The position numbers and the translations under genes are program-made. The notes under the pieces were generated by a model that did no database searches, was not told where the DNA came from, and saw only the letters and a list, made by a program, of their open reading frames with translations. A stretch of 62,621 nt of DNA from Bacteroidales bacterium (GTDB lineage: Bacteria > Bacteroidota > Bacteroidia > Bacteroidales > Muribaculaceae). Shown here piece by piece: positions 8,499 through 16,585 of this stretch (positions are counted from its first letter, which is position 1; every line of letters begins with the position of its first letter). The DNA is taken from NCBI GenBank assembly GCA_021205635.1, contig JAJPXC010000119.1, positions 1 to 62,621 on the forward strand, in the 5' to 3' direction.

Positions 8499-8582
8499 TA
8501 GTTTCCAGTTTTTAGTTTCTAGTTTTTAGTTTCTAGTTTCTAGTTTCTAGTTTCTAGTTTCTAGTTTCTAGTTTCTAGTTGA
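8499..8582 (+). repeat. Heptamer tandem array, unit TAGTTTC, 12 units
   Basis: Units start at 8499 and run in exact 7-nt register to 8582, with the last seven copies before the end identical and a few early variants (CAGTTTT, TAGTTTT). Unlike most arrays in this window, it lies 5' of both flanking genes. The same unit follows lemA (24688), and its reverse complement lies before lpxK (38094). Confidence 0.9.
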
Positions 8583-8780
8583 AGGCCTTAAGACATTAAG
8601 GTATTAAAGTTTTAAAGGAGGAAAGGAGGAAAGGGGATTTTTTGCGAAATTATAAAAAAAATTTGAAGTACGACAAAAGATGGCGTAGTTATGGGATAAT
8701 TTTGTAGCGTAATCAGTGTGCAAGGGCCAAAAAGATGAAAAATCGAGGAGGTATGCAACGTTTTTTCCGAGCCTGGAACG

Positions 8781-8788
8781 TAAATTTG
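8781..8788 (+). promoter_or_regulatory. Candidate -7 box for the AAA+ ATPase gene
   Basis: TAAATTTG matches TAnnTTTG and lies 61 bp before the ATG at 8850. There is no clear -33 TTTG, so activation by a regulator, perhaps the divergent WYL protein, is possible. A second box, TAATTTTG, is at 8697-8704. Confidence 0.35.
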
Positions 8789-8849
8789 TACCCGAGACAC
8801 TGAAAATTGCGAAACTGCCGACTATATTAGAGACGTAAGAAGAAGAAAA

Positions 8850-10982
8850 ATGGAGAAGGAAACGATGAACAAGAAAGCAGAAGTAACCAATCAGGTACAA
8901 GTGAACCCCAACGGCCAGGGCATTAAGGCCATTGGCCACGCTGTAAAAACACTCAAGGGTTGTAAACTCAATTTTACCCCCGCTCGCGAGAAGGCTCTCG
9001 ACGACGTGATGAAAGAGGTGGGATTGCTCAGCCGCGACGAGGCACTTGCGTTCGTCGCAGCTTTCGACGAGCGTTGCACCGACGACTCCCTCGACATTGA
9101 TGATCTGTCCAACTGGCTTGGTTGCTCGGCTTTGGAGGCTATGGTTTTCTCCAAGCCCCTTAACGACCTGATGGCCCGCGGATTGGTCCTCCGCGACAGC
9201 GGCAAAAGCGGTTTGGCAGCCTGCTACAAGGTATCACCCGAGGTGTTCGAGGGAATTGTGGCCGGGCATCCCGTCAGCCCTAATCGACCCGCTGACGGTG
9301 GGCGCCTGAGCGCCGCCGATTTTGCACGCGCTATCGATTGGCTCGTGTGCCATTCGGGTTATTCGGCACGACGCATGCTTGCGCGCTTGGACGAATTGGA
9401 GAGCGAAGGCGAGGATCTAGAGATCGTAAAGCAGGCCCGAAAGGCGCTGCCCGACGACGCGGTAAGCCGTTTGCTGCTTTACGACGTGTGCTACGACGTC
9501 ACCACCACCAAGCGCGGCCCCGATGAAGGCTCATGCATCTCCTCCACGCTCAACGACATTTATCGCCACACGATGGAGCGTTTCACCCTCGAGAGCCAGT
9601 TTAAGGATGGATCCCATCCACTTATCCAGCTAGGATTGGTGGAGGTGCCCAGCAACGACCGTATGGTGTTGACCGAGACCTCCGCTAAGTGGTTTTGCGG
9701 CGACAAGGCCCACCATTTCGTGCGCAGCTACCGCAATATGGGTATCCTCGAGGTATGTTCAAAAGTCAACGGGTTTATTGACGATTTGACGTGCCATCCC
9801 GACGACGAGGAGCTCTCGCGTCTTGTTAAACTGGTGCAAAAAATCGAGATCCAGAATCCCCAGCTTACCGGCCTTCAGGCCATCGTTAGCAAAATTGAGA
9901 ACGCCCAGTATCGCGCGCTCTTCTACCGCATCGCCCACGACCACCTGCGCAACGACCACTTCTCCCTGGGCGATCTCGACGAGCATTTCCCCCTGGAGCA
10001 AGAGCTTATGGAACGCCGCGATTTCATCGACGAGAAGCACGTGTTGTTGACCTCGGGATTGGTGCGCCTGGAGAAAGCGGCAGTGGCCGAGGACGGAAAT
10101 CTGGCCCTCACCCCTAGCGCCATCGAGCTTTTCTTCGCCGACAAAGCCTCGCTTGTGCGCACCGATTCCACGGCCCGCGACGTGATTCTACCCTCGGCGA
10201 TTGTGGAGAAGAATCTGTTCTACCCCACCGACCTGGAGCGTCAAATCAACGTGATTGACAACGCCTTGCGCGACGATTGCTATCTCAAGCTTCGCAGCCG
10301 CCTCAAGGCCAAGGGGATGCCTCTGGGCGTGGCCGTGCTTCTCTACGGCGCTCCCGGCACGGGTAAAACCGAGACCGTCATGCAACTGGCCCGTCGCACT
10401 GGTCGCGCAGTGATGCACGTTGACATCTCGGCAACGAAAACGTGCTGGTTCGGCGAGAGCGAGAAATTGATCAAGAAGGTGTTTGACAACTACCGCACTC
10501 TCTGTGAGCGCAGCTCGGTAACCCCAATTCTGCTGTTCAACGAGGCCGATGCCGTGTTGAGCAAGCGCAAGGACAGCAGCTCGAGCAACGTCGCCCAAAC
10601 CGAGAACGCCATCCAGAATATCATCCTGGAACAGATGGAGCAACTCGACGGCATTCTTGTGGCCACGACCAACCTCGCCGACAACCTTGACAGCGCTTTC
10701 GAGCGCCGATTCCTCTTCAAGGTGCGCTACGACAAACCCACCCCCGAGGCCAAGCGCTTGATCTGGCTCGACAAGATGCCCACGCTATCCCCCGAGCAGG
10801 CGCTCTTGCTAGCCGCCACTCACGATTTCTCGGGAGGCCAAATCGACAACGTCGTGCGCAAGGCCACTATGCTCGAGGTGATCGAGGGCGCTGAACCCGA
10901 CTTTGCCACCATCGAGCGACTGTGCCGCGAGGAGAAGCTCGGCAAATCCTCCCTCCGCCCCAGCGTGGGCTTCGTCGCCTAG
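8850..10982 (+). CDS. AAA+ ATPase with N-terminal winged-helix-like repeats
   Basis: 710 residues. The C-terminal AAA+ module (about 480-700) has Walker A GAPGTGKTE, the pore-like CWFGESEK, Walker B ILLFNEAD (Asn where Asp is usual, seen in a subset of AAA proteins), a sensor-1 Asn in VATTNLAD and an Arg-finger ERRF. The N-terminal 450 residues hold three stretches that each look like a short helix-turn-helix plus wing ending in a GLV strand (about 105-125, 245-260 and 400-415). This suggests nucleic-acid or protein-scaffold binding. No closer family is recognised. It is divergent from a WYL regulator. Function is unknown: remodelling, regulation or defence are all possible. Confidence 0.8.
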   Translation: MEKETMNKKAEVTNQVQVNPNGQGIKAIGHAVKTLKGCKLNFTPAREKALDDVMKEVGLLSRDEALAFVAAFDERCTDDSLDIDDLSNWLGCSALEAMVFSKPLNDLMARGLVLRDSGKSGLAACYKVSPEVFEGIVAGHPVSPNRPADGGRLSAADFARAIDWLVCHSGYSARRMLARLDELESEGEDLEIVKQARKALPDDAVSRLLLYDVCYDVTTTKRGPDEGSCISSTLNDIYRHTMERFTLESQFKDGSHPLIQLGLVEVPSNDRMVLTETSAKWFCGDKAHHFVRSYRNMGILEVCSKVNGFIDDLTCHPDDEELSRLVKLVQKIEIQNPQLTGLQAIVSKIENAQYRALFYRIAHDHLRNDHFSLGDLDEHFPLEQELMERRDFIDEKHVLLTSGLVRLEKAAVAEDGNLALTPSAIELFFADKASLVRTDSTARDVILPSAIVEKNLFYPTDLERQINVIDNALRDDCYLKLRSRLKAKGMPLGVAVLLYGAPGTGKTETVMQLARRTGRAVMHVDISATKTCWFGESEKLIKKVFDNYRTLCERSSVTPILLFNEADAVLSKRKDSSSSNVAQTENAIQNIILEQMEQLDGILVATTNLADNLDSAFERRFLFKVRYDKPTPEAKRLIWLDKMPTLSPEQALLLAATHDFSGGQIDNVVRKATMLEVIEGAEPDFATIERLCREEKLGKSSLRPSVGFVA

Positions 10983-11055
10983 GCCGTGTAGCGCCATCGT
11001 GCCCCGGTACGCCTTAGCGGTTCAGTGCCCCGCGGGTTACCGGGGGTCAAAAAAA

Positions 11056-11087
11056 CCTCGCCTGGCAATCACCAGGCGAGGCCTTTA
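11056..11087. terminator. Bidirectional terminator between convergent genes
   Basis: A 10-bp perfect stem (11056-11065 with 11072-11081) with a 6-nt loop. A-tract on the left and CCTTTAT on the right allow it to work for the ATPase (+) and the CBM protein gene (-). Confidence 0.8.
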
Positions 11088-11098
11088 TCCTTAATCCT

Positions 11099-11140
11099 AA
11101 AGTTGTTAAAATCAAGCTATAGCTTGATTTTAACAACTTT
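11099..11140. repeat. 42-bp perfect palindrome at the 3' end of the CBM protein gene
   Basis: Each base from 11099 to 11119 pairs with its partner from 11140 to 11120, with no spacer. The right half is the last 21 coding nucleotides of the minus-strand gene, which encode the KVVKIKL end. The left half is their inverted copy and contains the stop codon at the junction. The mRNA would end in a long hairpin that includes its own stop codon. Confidence 0.95.
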
Positions 11141-12673
11141 GCTGCCTTGACGGCGAATCACAAGCTGCCCAGCAGCGGGCTCGCTGATACGGATACCCTG
11201 AAGCGAGTAGTATTCCACCGGAGCCATGGCGTCGTTGGCGTAAGCCGATTGCACGCCCGATTTGGCCGTGCCGATCTTGCCCGTGCGGTCGTAGATGCCG
11301 TAGTTGTAGAACACCAGGTCGCCAGTCTGCTCCGAGCCGCCGTTGTTGAAGATGATCATCGGCTGCGAAAGGCTATCCTCGGTTGAGAACGAGTACACCC
11401 AGTAACCCGTGGTGTCGTCGTAAGTGGTTGCGGTCATAGCGGCGCCGGGCCACGAGCCGCCAGTGTAATTCTTGTTGCCGTTGCCGGCGTCCCAAATCCA
11501 AGTCTTGACCGAGGTCCAGGCGGGAGTGACGTTGTCCTTGAAGTACACCACATAGTCGCCGTCGGTGGGATCGTCGGGCTCCGGGTCGGGTTCCGGATCG
11601 GGCAGCGGATCGATATGGCTCAGGTCGCGTATTTTGGCAACCGAGGCGAGGTCGTAGGTGATCTCGTCGATGTCGTCCTTCTCGTGGGTGGTGGACTCGT
11701 CCTTGCCGTACTCGCCGAAGGTGTTGTCGACCATCGAGGGGTCAAACGGGATGCAGTCGATGCCGCTCTCGCCGCGTGTGGCAACCAAGCGAGCGCCGAT
11801 GCCGTTGTTCTCGAGCCATTCGCGGGTGATGCCCAGGGCTCTCAACGGGATTTTGATCTCGTAGAAAGAATCATAGGAGAAGTCGTGGGTCTTCAATCCG
11901 TCGATTGGCTGCTCCATAAGGTTGTCGTAATTCTCGGCGTCATAGATATTGTTGATGATGGATGGGTCGGAAACAAGCTCGGTGGGCGACAGCCACTCGG
12001 CGGTGGTGCGCTGGCGCCAATAGTGCGAGGGGTGGAAACCCTCTTTCATGGCGTAGGCGATGCCGGCGTTGGAGAAAGTGGTGCAGCCCGCATCGTAGTT
12101 GGTGTTGCCGTAGTCGTCAACGCGGGTGAACATGGCGGGAGTGCCTTGCCCGGCCTTGCCGCTCATGAAGAACAGGTGGTCGACGTGGGAGGTGAATTTC
12201 ACGCCGTTGGAGGAGTTGTCGCCCCATATAAAGTTGCCGTTCTGCAGCATGCCGTTCATGCCTCGGGAGGTGGGATCGACACTGATAGCTAGAATCAGGG
12301 GCACGTCACCGATGCGGCCATAGTCGGTCAACGGGCCGTCACCCTCTCGAGCCCAGGTGTCGCCCGAGTTGCACATCTGCCAGGCCATATAGAGGTTGTT
12401 GTCGTCCCAGGCGGCGTAAAGGGCGTAACAGTCGAGCACGCAGTTTTCGTGCGAACCCTTGAATGCGGTGGCCATGTCGTTGGCGCCGCACGTGGCGATA
12501 ATCATGTCCTCGGTCCAGTCGTCAAACTGTCCGTCGATGTTGATCGTGGCTGTGCGGCCTACGGCATCGGATGGGTTGGTTGAATAATAGGCTCGGCTCT
12601 CGACGAGCGACTCAGTGCCCCATGCCAGCACAGGCACGGCGGCTAAGCATAGCAATGCGTTGGGAAGCTTCAT
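11117..12673 (-). CDS. Secreted carbohydrate-binding protein with CBM9-like and CBM26-like domains, T9SS tail
   Basis: 518 residues with a signal peptide (MKLPNALLCLAAVPVLAWG). Residues about 40-330 resemble a CBM9/DOMON-like domain (INIDGQFDDW, LYAAWDDNNLYMAW). An acidic Pro/Asp linker (about 355-370) follows. Residues 373-455 match the starch-binding module CBM26, with WTSVKTWIWDAG, WPGAAMT, YSF and IIFNNGG. The end (VEYYSLQGIRI and KVVKIKL) is a type A T9SS sorting tail. No catalytic domain is visible, so a glycan-capture role at the cell surface is inferred. It has its own promoter at 12725-12756, and its last codons form half of a 42-bp palindrome. Confidence 0.85.
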   Translation of the reverse strand: MKLPNALLCLAAVPVLAWGTESLVESRAYYSTNPSDAVGRTATINIDGQFDDWTEDMIIATCGANDMATAFKGSHENCVLDCYALYAAWDDNNLYMAWQMCNSGDTWAREGDGPLTDYGRIGDVPLILAISVDPTSRGMNGMLQNGNFIWGDNSSNGVKFTSHVDHLFFMSGKAGQGTPAMFTRVDDYGNTNYDAGCTTFSNAGIAYAMKEGFHPSHYWRQRTTAEWLSPTELVSDPSIINNIYDAENYDNLMEQPIDGLKTHDFSYDSFYEIKIPLRALGITREWLENNGIGARLVATRGESGIDCIPFDPSMVDNTFGEYGKDESTTHEKDDIDEITYDLASVAKIRDLSHIDPLPDPEPDPEPDDPTDGDYVVYFKDNVTPAWTSVKTWIWDAGNGNKNYTGGSWPGAAMTATTYDDTTGYWVYSFSTEDSLSQPMIIFNNGGSEQTGDLVFYNYGIYDRTGKIGTAKSGVQSAYANDAMAPVEYYSLQGIRISEPAAGQLVIRRQGSKVVKIKL

Positions 12674-12724
12674 GGATGAATCCTTAGATTGGTTAATAAA
12701 AATGCAAGTATTTAATCTCTACCG

Positions 12725-12756
12725 CGAAGGTAGTGAAATTTTTATGGCCTGACAAA
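12725..12756 (-). promoter_or_regulatory. Promoter of the CBM protein gene
   Basis: On the minus strand: TTTG (12756-12753), 20-nt gap, TACCTTCG (12732-12725). This shows that the TTCG form of the -7 box is used in this genome. The leader is about 45 nt. Confidence 0.7.
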
Positions 12757-12792
12757 TAACTTTTATTAACGCTGTTTTCGCCCGTCGGTTAG

Positions 12793-12804
12793 TAACTTCG
12801 CGCT
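12793..12804 (+). promoter_or_regulatory. -7 box four bases from the aroQ ATG (leaderless promoter)
   Basis: TAACTTCG at 12793-12800, then CGCT and ATG 12805. With Bacteroidota spacing, transcription would start at or inside the first codon. A good -33 box is not evident. The same N4 spacing occurs at the L,D-transpeptidase and glycosyltransferase genes. Confidence 0.5.
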
Positions 12805-13245
12805 ATGAAAACAAAGGTATTGGTAATGAACGGCCCCAACCTCAATTTGTTGGGGCGTCGCGAGCCGGGTGTCTACGGCTCCGAGGGAATGGACAGCGTC
12901 CTCAAAGGCCTGCGCCAGGAGTTTCCCGACGTTGAAATCGAGTATTTCCAAAGCAACCACGAGGGTGCGCTTATCGAGCGACTTCACGCCACCTGGGACG
13001 AGCCTGAGGTGATCGGAATAGCCTTTAACGCAGGCGCTTACACCCACACGTCAGTCGCCTTGCGCGACGCCATCGCCGCCATCCCCGCGCCCGTCGTCGA
13101 AGTGCATATCTCCAACGTTCACACCCGCGAGGAATTCCGCCGCCACTCCATGATCGCCGCCGTGTGCAAAGGTGTCGTGGCCGGGTTCGGCGTCGACAGC
13201 TACTCGCTCGCCGTGCGTGGCCTTCTCAAAGCTGTTGTAGAATAA
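12805..13245 (+). CDS. aroQ: Type II 3-dehydroquinate dehydratase
   Basis: 146 residues, full length for the small dodecameric class II enzyme of the shikimate pathway, which converts 3-dehydroquinate to 3-dehydroshikimate. Signatures are MNGPNLNLLGRREP with the active-site Arg and Tyr (GVYGSE), FQSNHEG, FNAGAYTHTSVALRDA, the catalytic His in VEVHISNVHTREEFR, and S in RHSM. The ATG lies only 4 nt after a -7 box. It is the first gene of a TAATG/TGATG-overlapping operon with the methyltransferase and ribF. Confidence 0.97.
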   Translation: MKTKVLVMNGPNLNLLGRREPGVYGSEGMDSVLKGLRQEFPDVEIEYFQSNHEGALIERLHATWDEPEVIGIAFNAGAYTHTSVALRDAIAAIPAPVVEVHISNVHTREEFRRHSMIAAVCKGVVAGFGVDSYSLAVRGLLKAVVE

Positions 13246-13877
13246 TGACCGAGGAGCTCGAGGAGTACATTCTGGCCCACATCGACCTTGAGCCTCAAGA
13301 GCTTAAGGAGATCAATCGCCACGCCCACGCCGCGCTGGCCTACGGCCACATGTGCTCAGGCCACCTCCAGGGACGCCTGCTGAAAATGCTTGCGGCCATC
13401 ACCGGAGCCAAGCGCGTCCTGGAGATTGGCACCTACGTGGGCTACTCGGCTCTGTCGCTCGCCGAGGGTCTTCCCGAAGATGGCGAGGTGCACACAATCG
13501 AGGTCGACGACGAGCTGGAGGAGTTGATACTCAGTAATTTAGAGAAATCATCCGTAGGGAAGAAGGTGACACTCCATGTCGGCGATGCCCTGAAGATAGC
13601 GCCCTCACTTCCAGCCAATTGGGATATCATAGTCATCGACGCCAACAAACGCCACTACGACGAGTACTACGAGATGGCCCTACCCCTTCTCCGTAAAGGC
13701 GGACTTATTTTGGCCGACAACACCCTCTGGGACAGCAAGGTAGTGGATCCCAAGGCGATGCGCGAGCCGCAGACGGCCGGCATCCTGCGTTTTAACGACC
13801 TCGTGGCCAACGACCCCCGCGTGGAGCGAGTTATACTCCCCTTGCGCGATGGCTTAACTTTAATCAGAAAAATCTGA
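13245..13877 (+). CDS. Class I SAM-dependent O-methyltransferase
   Basis: 210 residues, caffeoyl-CoA O-methyltransferase-like family. The SAM-binding motif VLEIGTYVGYSALSLAEGLP is followed by an acidic EVDDELE, then GDALKIAP, a metal/catalytic DANKRHYDEYYE and ADNTLW. The small-molecule substrate is unknown in bacteria of this group. The ATG overlaps the aroQ stop (TAATG), and the stop overlaps the ribF ATG (TGATG), implying translational coupling of all three genes. Confidence 0.92.
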   Translation: MTEELEEYILAHIDLEPQELKEINRHAHAALAYGHMCSGHLQGRLLKMLAAITGAKRVLEIGTYVGYSALSLAEGLPEDGEVHTIEVDDELEELILSNLEKSSVGKKVTLHVGDALKIAPSLPANWDIIVIDANKRHYDEYYEMALPLLRKGGLILADNTLWDSKVVDPKAMREPQTAGILRFNDLVANDPRVERVILPLRDGLTLIRKI

Positions 13878-14761
13878 TGGACAAGCGAATAGCGGTTATC
13901 GGCACCTTTGACGGCCTGCACCGCGGGCATCGCTTTCTGTTGTCGATGCTCCGCGCCGAGGGGCTCAAACGAGACTTGCGCCCACTGGTCGTCACCTTCG
14001 ACCGACACCCGCTATCGGTAATCGCCCCCGAGCGCGTACCACCCCAACTGCTTGAACTTCACCGCAAGCGCACAATGATCGAGGCTGACGGCATGCAGCT
14101 GCTCGTGCTCCCCTTCGACCAGGCGCTACGCTCCCTCACAGCTAAGCAATTTCTCCAGTATCTCGCTGACCAATATGGGGTTAAGGCCCTGCTAATGGGC
14201 TACAACCACAATTTCGGCAGCGACCGCCTTAAAACCATCAACCAATACCGCGACGTGGCCCAAAGCCTTGGCATTGAGGTGATTCAAGCTCCCGAATACC
14301 GCCCGGAGGGACAGTTACCCGTGAGCTCCTCGGCCGTCCGCGCCTTGCTCTCGGAGGGGAAGGCCGACGTCGCCGCTGAATTACTGGGGCGACCCTACTC
14401 CCTTTCGGGTACCGTCACCCATGGCCAAGCCCTGGGCCGTACAATCGGTTTCCCCACGGCCAATATCGTGCCGCTGGAGCCCACCATGGCCATCCCCGGC
14501 ACCGGGGTTTACGCGGCCGAGGTTACCATCGAAGGGGAAACCACCCCGCGACGCGCCCTAGTTAACGTCGGCTACCGCCCCACGGTCGACTCCGACGCAC
14601 ATCCCCAACTCTCCATCGAGGCACATATCCCTGATTACCAAGGCGATCTCTACGGCTGCACACTCCGCGTCGACTTCCTGCGCCGCCTCCGTCCCGAGCG
14701 CCGCTTCCCCACCCTCGCCGCCCTCCAAGCTCAAATCCGCCTCGACCTCTCCCACCTCTAA
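13877..14761 (+). CDS. ribF: Bifunctional riboflavin kinase / FAD synthetase
   Basis: 294 residues. The N-terminal nucleotidyltransferase domain (FAD synthetase) has GTFDGLHRGH, FDRHP, LMGYNHNFGSDR and VSSSAVR. The C-terminal flavokinase domain has GRTIGFPTANI, GTGVYAAEV and VNVGYRPT. It converts riboflavin to FMN and then FAD. Its stop codon opens a TAAGGGGGCC element, one of the GC-rich intergenic family. Confidence 0.96.
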   Translation: MDKRIAVIGTFDGLHRGHRFLLSMLRAEGLKRDLRPLVVTFDRHPLSVIAPERVPPQLLELHRKRTMIEADGMQLLVLPFDQALRSLTAKQFLQYLADQYGVKALLMGYNHNFGSDRLKTINQYRDVAQSLGIEVIQAPEYRPEGQLPVSSSAVRALLSEGKADVAAELLGRPYSLSGTVTHGQALGRTIGFPTANIVPLEPTMAIPGTGVYAAEVTIEGETTPRRALVNVGYRPTVDSDAHPQLSIEAHIPDYQGDLYGCTLRVDFLRRLRPERRFPTLAALQAQIRLDLSHL

Positions 14762-14805
14762 GGGGGCCAGCCTTGGACGTCCGTCTAGGGGGCCGACGTT
14801 CGGCG
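14759..14805 (+). repeat. GC-rich intergenic element, copies 2 and 3, beginning at the ribF stop codon
   Basis: TAAGGGGGCCAGCC starts exactly at the ribF stop (14759-14761) and continues CTTGGACGTCC. A second divergent copy starts TAGGGGGCCGACG at about 14786. See the copies near 6445, 57314 and 62409. Confidence 0.6.
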
Positions 14806-14848
14806 GTCATCAACAGCCCTTAGAAGGGTTCCCGCACCTCCCCAACAA

Positions 14849-14880
14849 TTTGATTTTTATCCGGAGAAATATTACCTTTG
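14849..14880 (+). promoter_or_regulatory. Promoter of the ORF6N gene
   Basis: TTTG 14849-14852, 20-nt gap, TACCTTTG 14873-14880. The leader to the ATG at 14902 is about 15 nt. Confidence 0.75.
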
Positions 14881-14901
14881 CAACGTATAAAGATGTGAAC
14901 C

Positions 14902-15516
14902 ATGGATGACAAATCTCTACAATCTCTTAGCAACATTCGCGAGCGTATAATCATAGTGCGCGACCAGCCCGTATTGCTCGACCGCGACGTGGCCGCAATC
15001 TACGGAGTGGAAACAAAGCGAGTAAACGAAGCTCTCCGTCGCAACCCCGACAAATTCCCTTCTGGCTATGTTTTAACCCTTGATAGTAAGGAAACTAATC
15101 TTTTGAGGTCGCAAATTGCGACCTCAAAAGAAACCCGCGGAGGGAATCGTTACATACCAACTGCATTTACCGAGAAAGGCCTCTACATGCTCGCCACAAT
15201 TCTTAAGAGCAAAAGGGCTACTCAAGCTACGATTGAAATCATCGAGACATTCGCGGCGGTCAAGGATCTCCAGCGCACACTCATCAATCTCCATAATGAG
15301 CGCGACGAGGAGCAGAAAACCAAGCAGATGACCCACTTCTCGGAAATACTCTCCGACATCGTATTACCCGACCTGAGAGCCGATGAAACCGAAACCACCA
15401 TCGAGCTTAACTTCTTCGTTGCCAAGCTCCGACACACGGTAAAGCGCAAGCGCCGCGAGAATGGCCCCGACATAGTGGAGGAACCTGCCGAGCCCTACGG
15501 AACCGAATCAGCTTAG
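14902..15516 (+). CDS. ORF6N domain protein (phage antirepressor-like DNA-binding protein)
   Basis: 204 residues. The N-terminal ORF6N domain (about 10-100) has IRERIIIVRDQPVLLDRDVA, YGVETKRVNEALRRNPDKFP and RGGNRYIPTAFTEKGLYML. A helical C-terminal half, rich in charged residues, may oligomerise. ORF6N proteins come from phage KilA-N/antirepressor families but are common as single chromosomal genes in Bacteroidales. No other phage gene is nearby, so it is a domesticated or orphan copy with its own good promoter. Target and role are unknown. Confidence 0.88.
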   Translation: MDDKSLQSLSNIRERIIIVRDQPVLLDRDVAAIYGVETKRVNEALRRNPDKFPSGYVLTLDSKETNLLRSQIATSKETRGGNRYIPTAFTEKGLYMLATILKSKRATQATIEIIETFAAVKDLQRTLINLHNERDEEQKTKQMTHFSEILSDIVLPDLRADETETTIELNFFVAKLRHTVKRKRRENGPDIVEEPAEPYGTESA

Positions 15517-15532
15517 TAAAAGAATCGAGCTG

Positions 15533-16435
15533 TCACGGCTCGACTTCCAATTTAACGAGACTGTCGGGGTGGCATGGCTCGACTTCCAATTCAGTAGCGA
15601 GACTGTCGAGGGGGCGAGCGGCCTCGATCTCCGATTCCTTTAGGGTGATCACAGGAGAGTCGTCGGTGACGATGGCGGCCACATCCTTGCCTGCGATGAC
15701 GTTCTCGATCATGTCGCGTCGACCGGGATTGACAATCACCAGCATTCCCGAGTCGACCAGTTGAGCGAGCTTCACAATACTGTCGTTGTGGATGCGTATG
15801 CAGCCGTGGCTCGAGCGGTTGCCAAGGCTCCACGGAGCGCATGTACCGTGGATTCCCACCGGAAGCCATCGCCCTTTGAGAGTCTGCAAGCGGATAAAAC
15901 GGGGCCCGAACTGACCCTTGACAGGCGAGGTGTAACCTTCGTCGTCGGTGTACAGCCAGTCGGTGGAGTCGTAGACACCTTTCACTGAAAGCAGGCCCTC
16001 GGGAGTGCGGCAATCCCCTTTCTCCTGCTTGGTACCATACTTGCGGCCGCACGCCATCTTGTACTCGTTGAGTTGAAGCCCCGTGCGCGAGAACAGCAAC
16101 ACGCGCATGCGACGCTTGTCGACGACGATGAAGCGGGGATGCGGCGACGTGAGCACCGTGTAGCAATATTCAGGCTGTTCCCGCGCCATGCGGGGAAGAA
16201 TCCCTTGCACAAATTCCGCGCTATCTTTCGACTCGCGCATCCACTGTAGCATCCCCTCGGTGTCGTGTGGCACGGGAGGAATCTCCTCCTCAACCACCGT
16301 AATTGCCTCGTCGATCACATCCTCCACCTCGATCTCACCCCCCTCGAAGGCCGACACACGCTTCCCACCGCAAGCGGCCAGAGCCATCAGCAGCAGAATC
16401 GCCAGGGGAAGCAAGCAGTGGGAGCGACGTATCAT
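15533..16435 (-). CDS. L,D-transpeptidase (YkuD) lipoprotein
   Basis: 300 residues. A signal peptide with a lipobox (LMALAACGG) places it at the envelope. The YkuD domain (about 110-240) has FIVVDKRRMRVLLFS at its start, HGTCAPWSLGNRSSHGCIRI at the catalytic site (the His and Cys of HGCIR) and EYKMACGRKYG. It would form 3-3 cross-links or attach proteins to peptidoglycan, in the periplasm. The C-terminus carries two similar segments ending LEVEP. ATG 16435 was chosen because a complete promoter (TTTG-19-TATTTTTG) ends four bases upstream. Confidence 0.9.
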   Translation of the reverse strand: MIRRSHCLLPLAILLLMALAACGGKRVSAFEGGEIEVEDVIDEAITVVEEEIPPVPHDTEGMLQWMRESKDSAEFVQGILPRMAREQPEYCYTVLTSPHPRFIVVDKRRMRVLLFSRTGLQLNEYKMACGRKYGTKQEKGDCRTPEGLLSVKGVYDSTDWLYTDDEGYTSPVKGQFGPRFIRLQTLKGRWLPVGIHGTCAPWSLGNRSSHGCIRIHNDSIVKLAQLVDSGMLVIVNPGRRDMIENVIAGKDVAAIVTDDSPVITLKESEIEAARPLDSLATELEVEPCHPDSLVKLEVEP

Positions 16436-16439
16436 TTTG

Positions 16440-16470
16440 CAAAAATAGTTAATTATCAAGTTACAACAAA
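16440..16470 (-). promoter_or_regulatory. Leaderless-type promoter of the L,D-transpeptidase gene
   Basis: Minus strand: TTTG (16470-16467), 19-nt gap, TATTTTTG (16447-16440), CAAA, then ATG (16435). Both boxes match consensus. Transcription should begin within about three bases of the ATG. Confidence 0.7.
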
Positions 16471-16473
16471 ATA

Positions 16474-16507
16474 ACACGGAGCGAAACCGCTTGGTTTCGC
16501 TCCGTGT
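16474..16507 (-). terminator. Terminator of the aquaporin gene
   Basis: A 15-bp perfect stem (16474-16488 with 16493-16507) and GCTT loop; on the minus strand it is followed by TTATTTTGTTG. It separates the aquaporin gene from the downstream transpeptidase promoter, only 3 bp away. Confidence 0.8.
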
Positions 16508-16585
16508 AAACGTTTTGTAGCGCTAGGAAGGAGTCGGTGCGTCCCGGCCCCGCCAGGAATAGACTGTCCCGCGGGGACAACCTTT

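Larger units (their letters stand above)
8485..8849. other. Divergent intergenic region between WYL regulator and AAA+ ATPase
   Basis: No gene is visible. It contains a 12-unit heptamer array (8499-8582), a purine-rich AAAGGAGGAAAGGAGG stretch near 8615-8632, an AT-rich block, and two -7-like boxes reading toward the ATPase: TAATTTTG at 8697-8704 and TAAATTTG at 8781-8788. Neither has a convincing -33 TTTG at the right distance. Confidence 0.6.

Noticed and set aside
8499..8582. Direct repeats that might be read as a CRISPR array
   Set aside because: Units are 7 nt with no spacers; the same holds for all the heptamer, octamer and 10-bp arrays in the window, and no cas genes are present.
14902..15516. 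Prophage remnant suggested by the ORF6N gene
   Set aside because: No integrase, structural gene or attachment repeat nearby; flanks are core metabolic genes.
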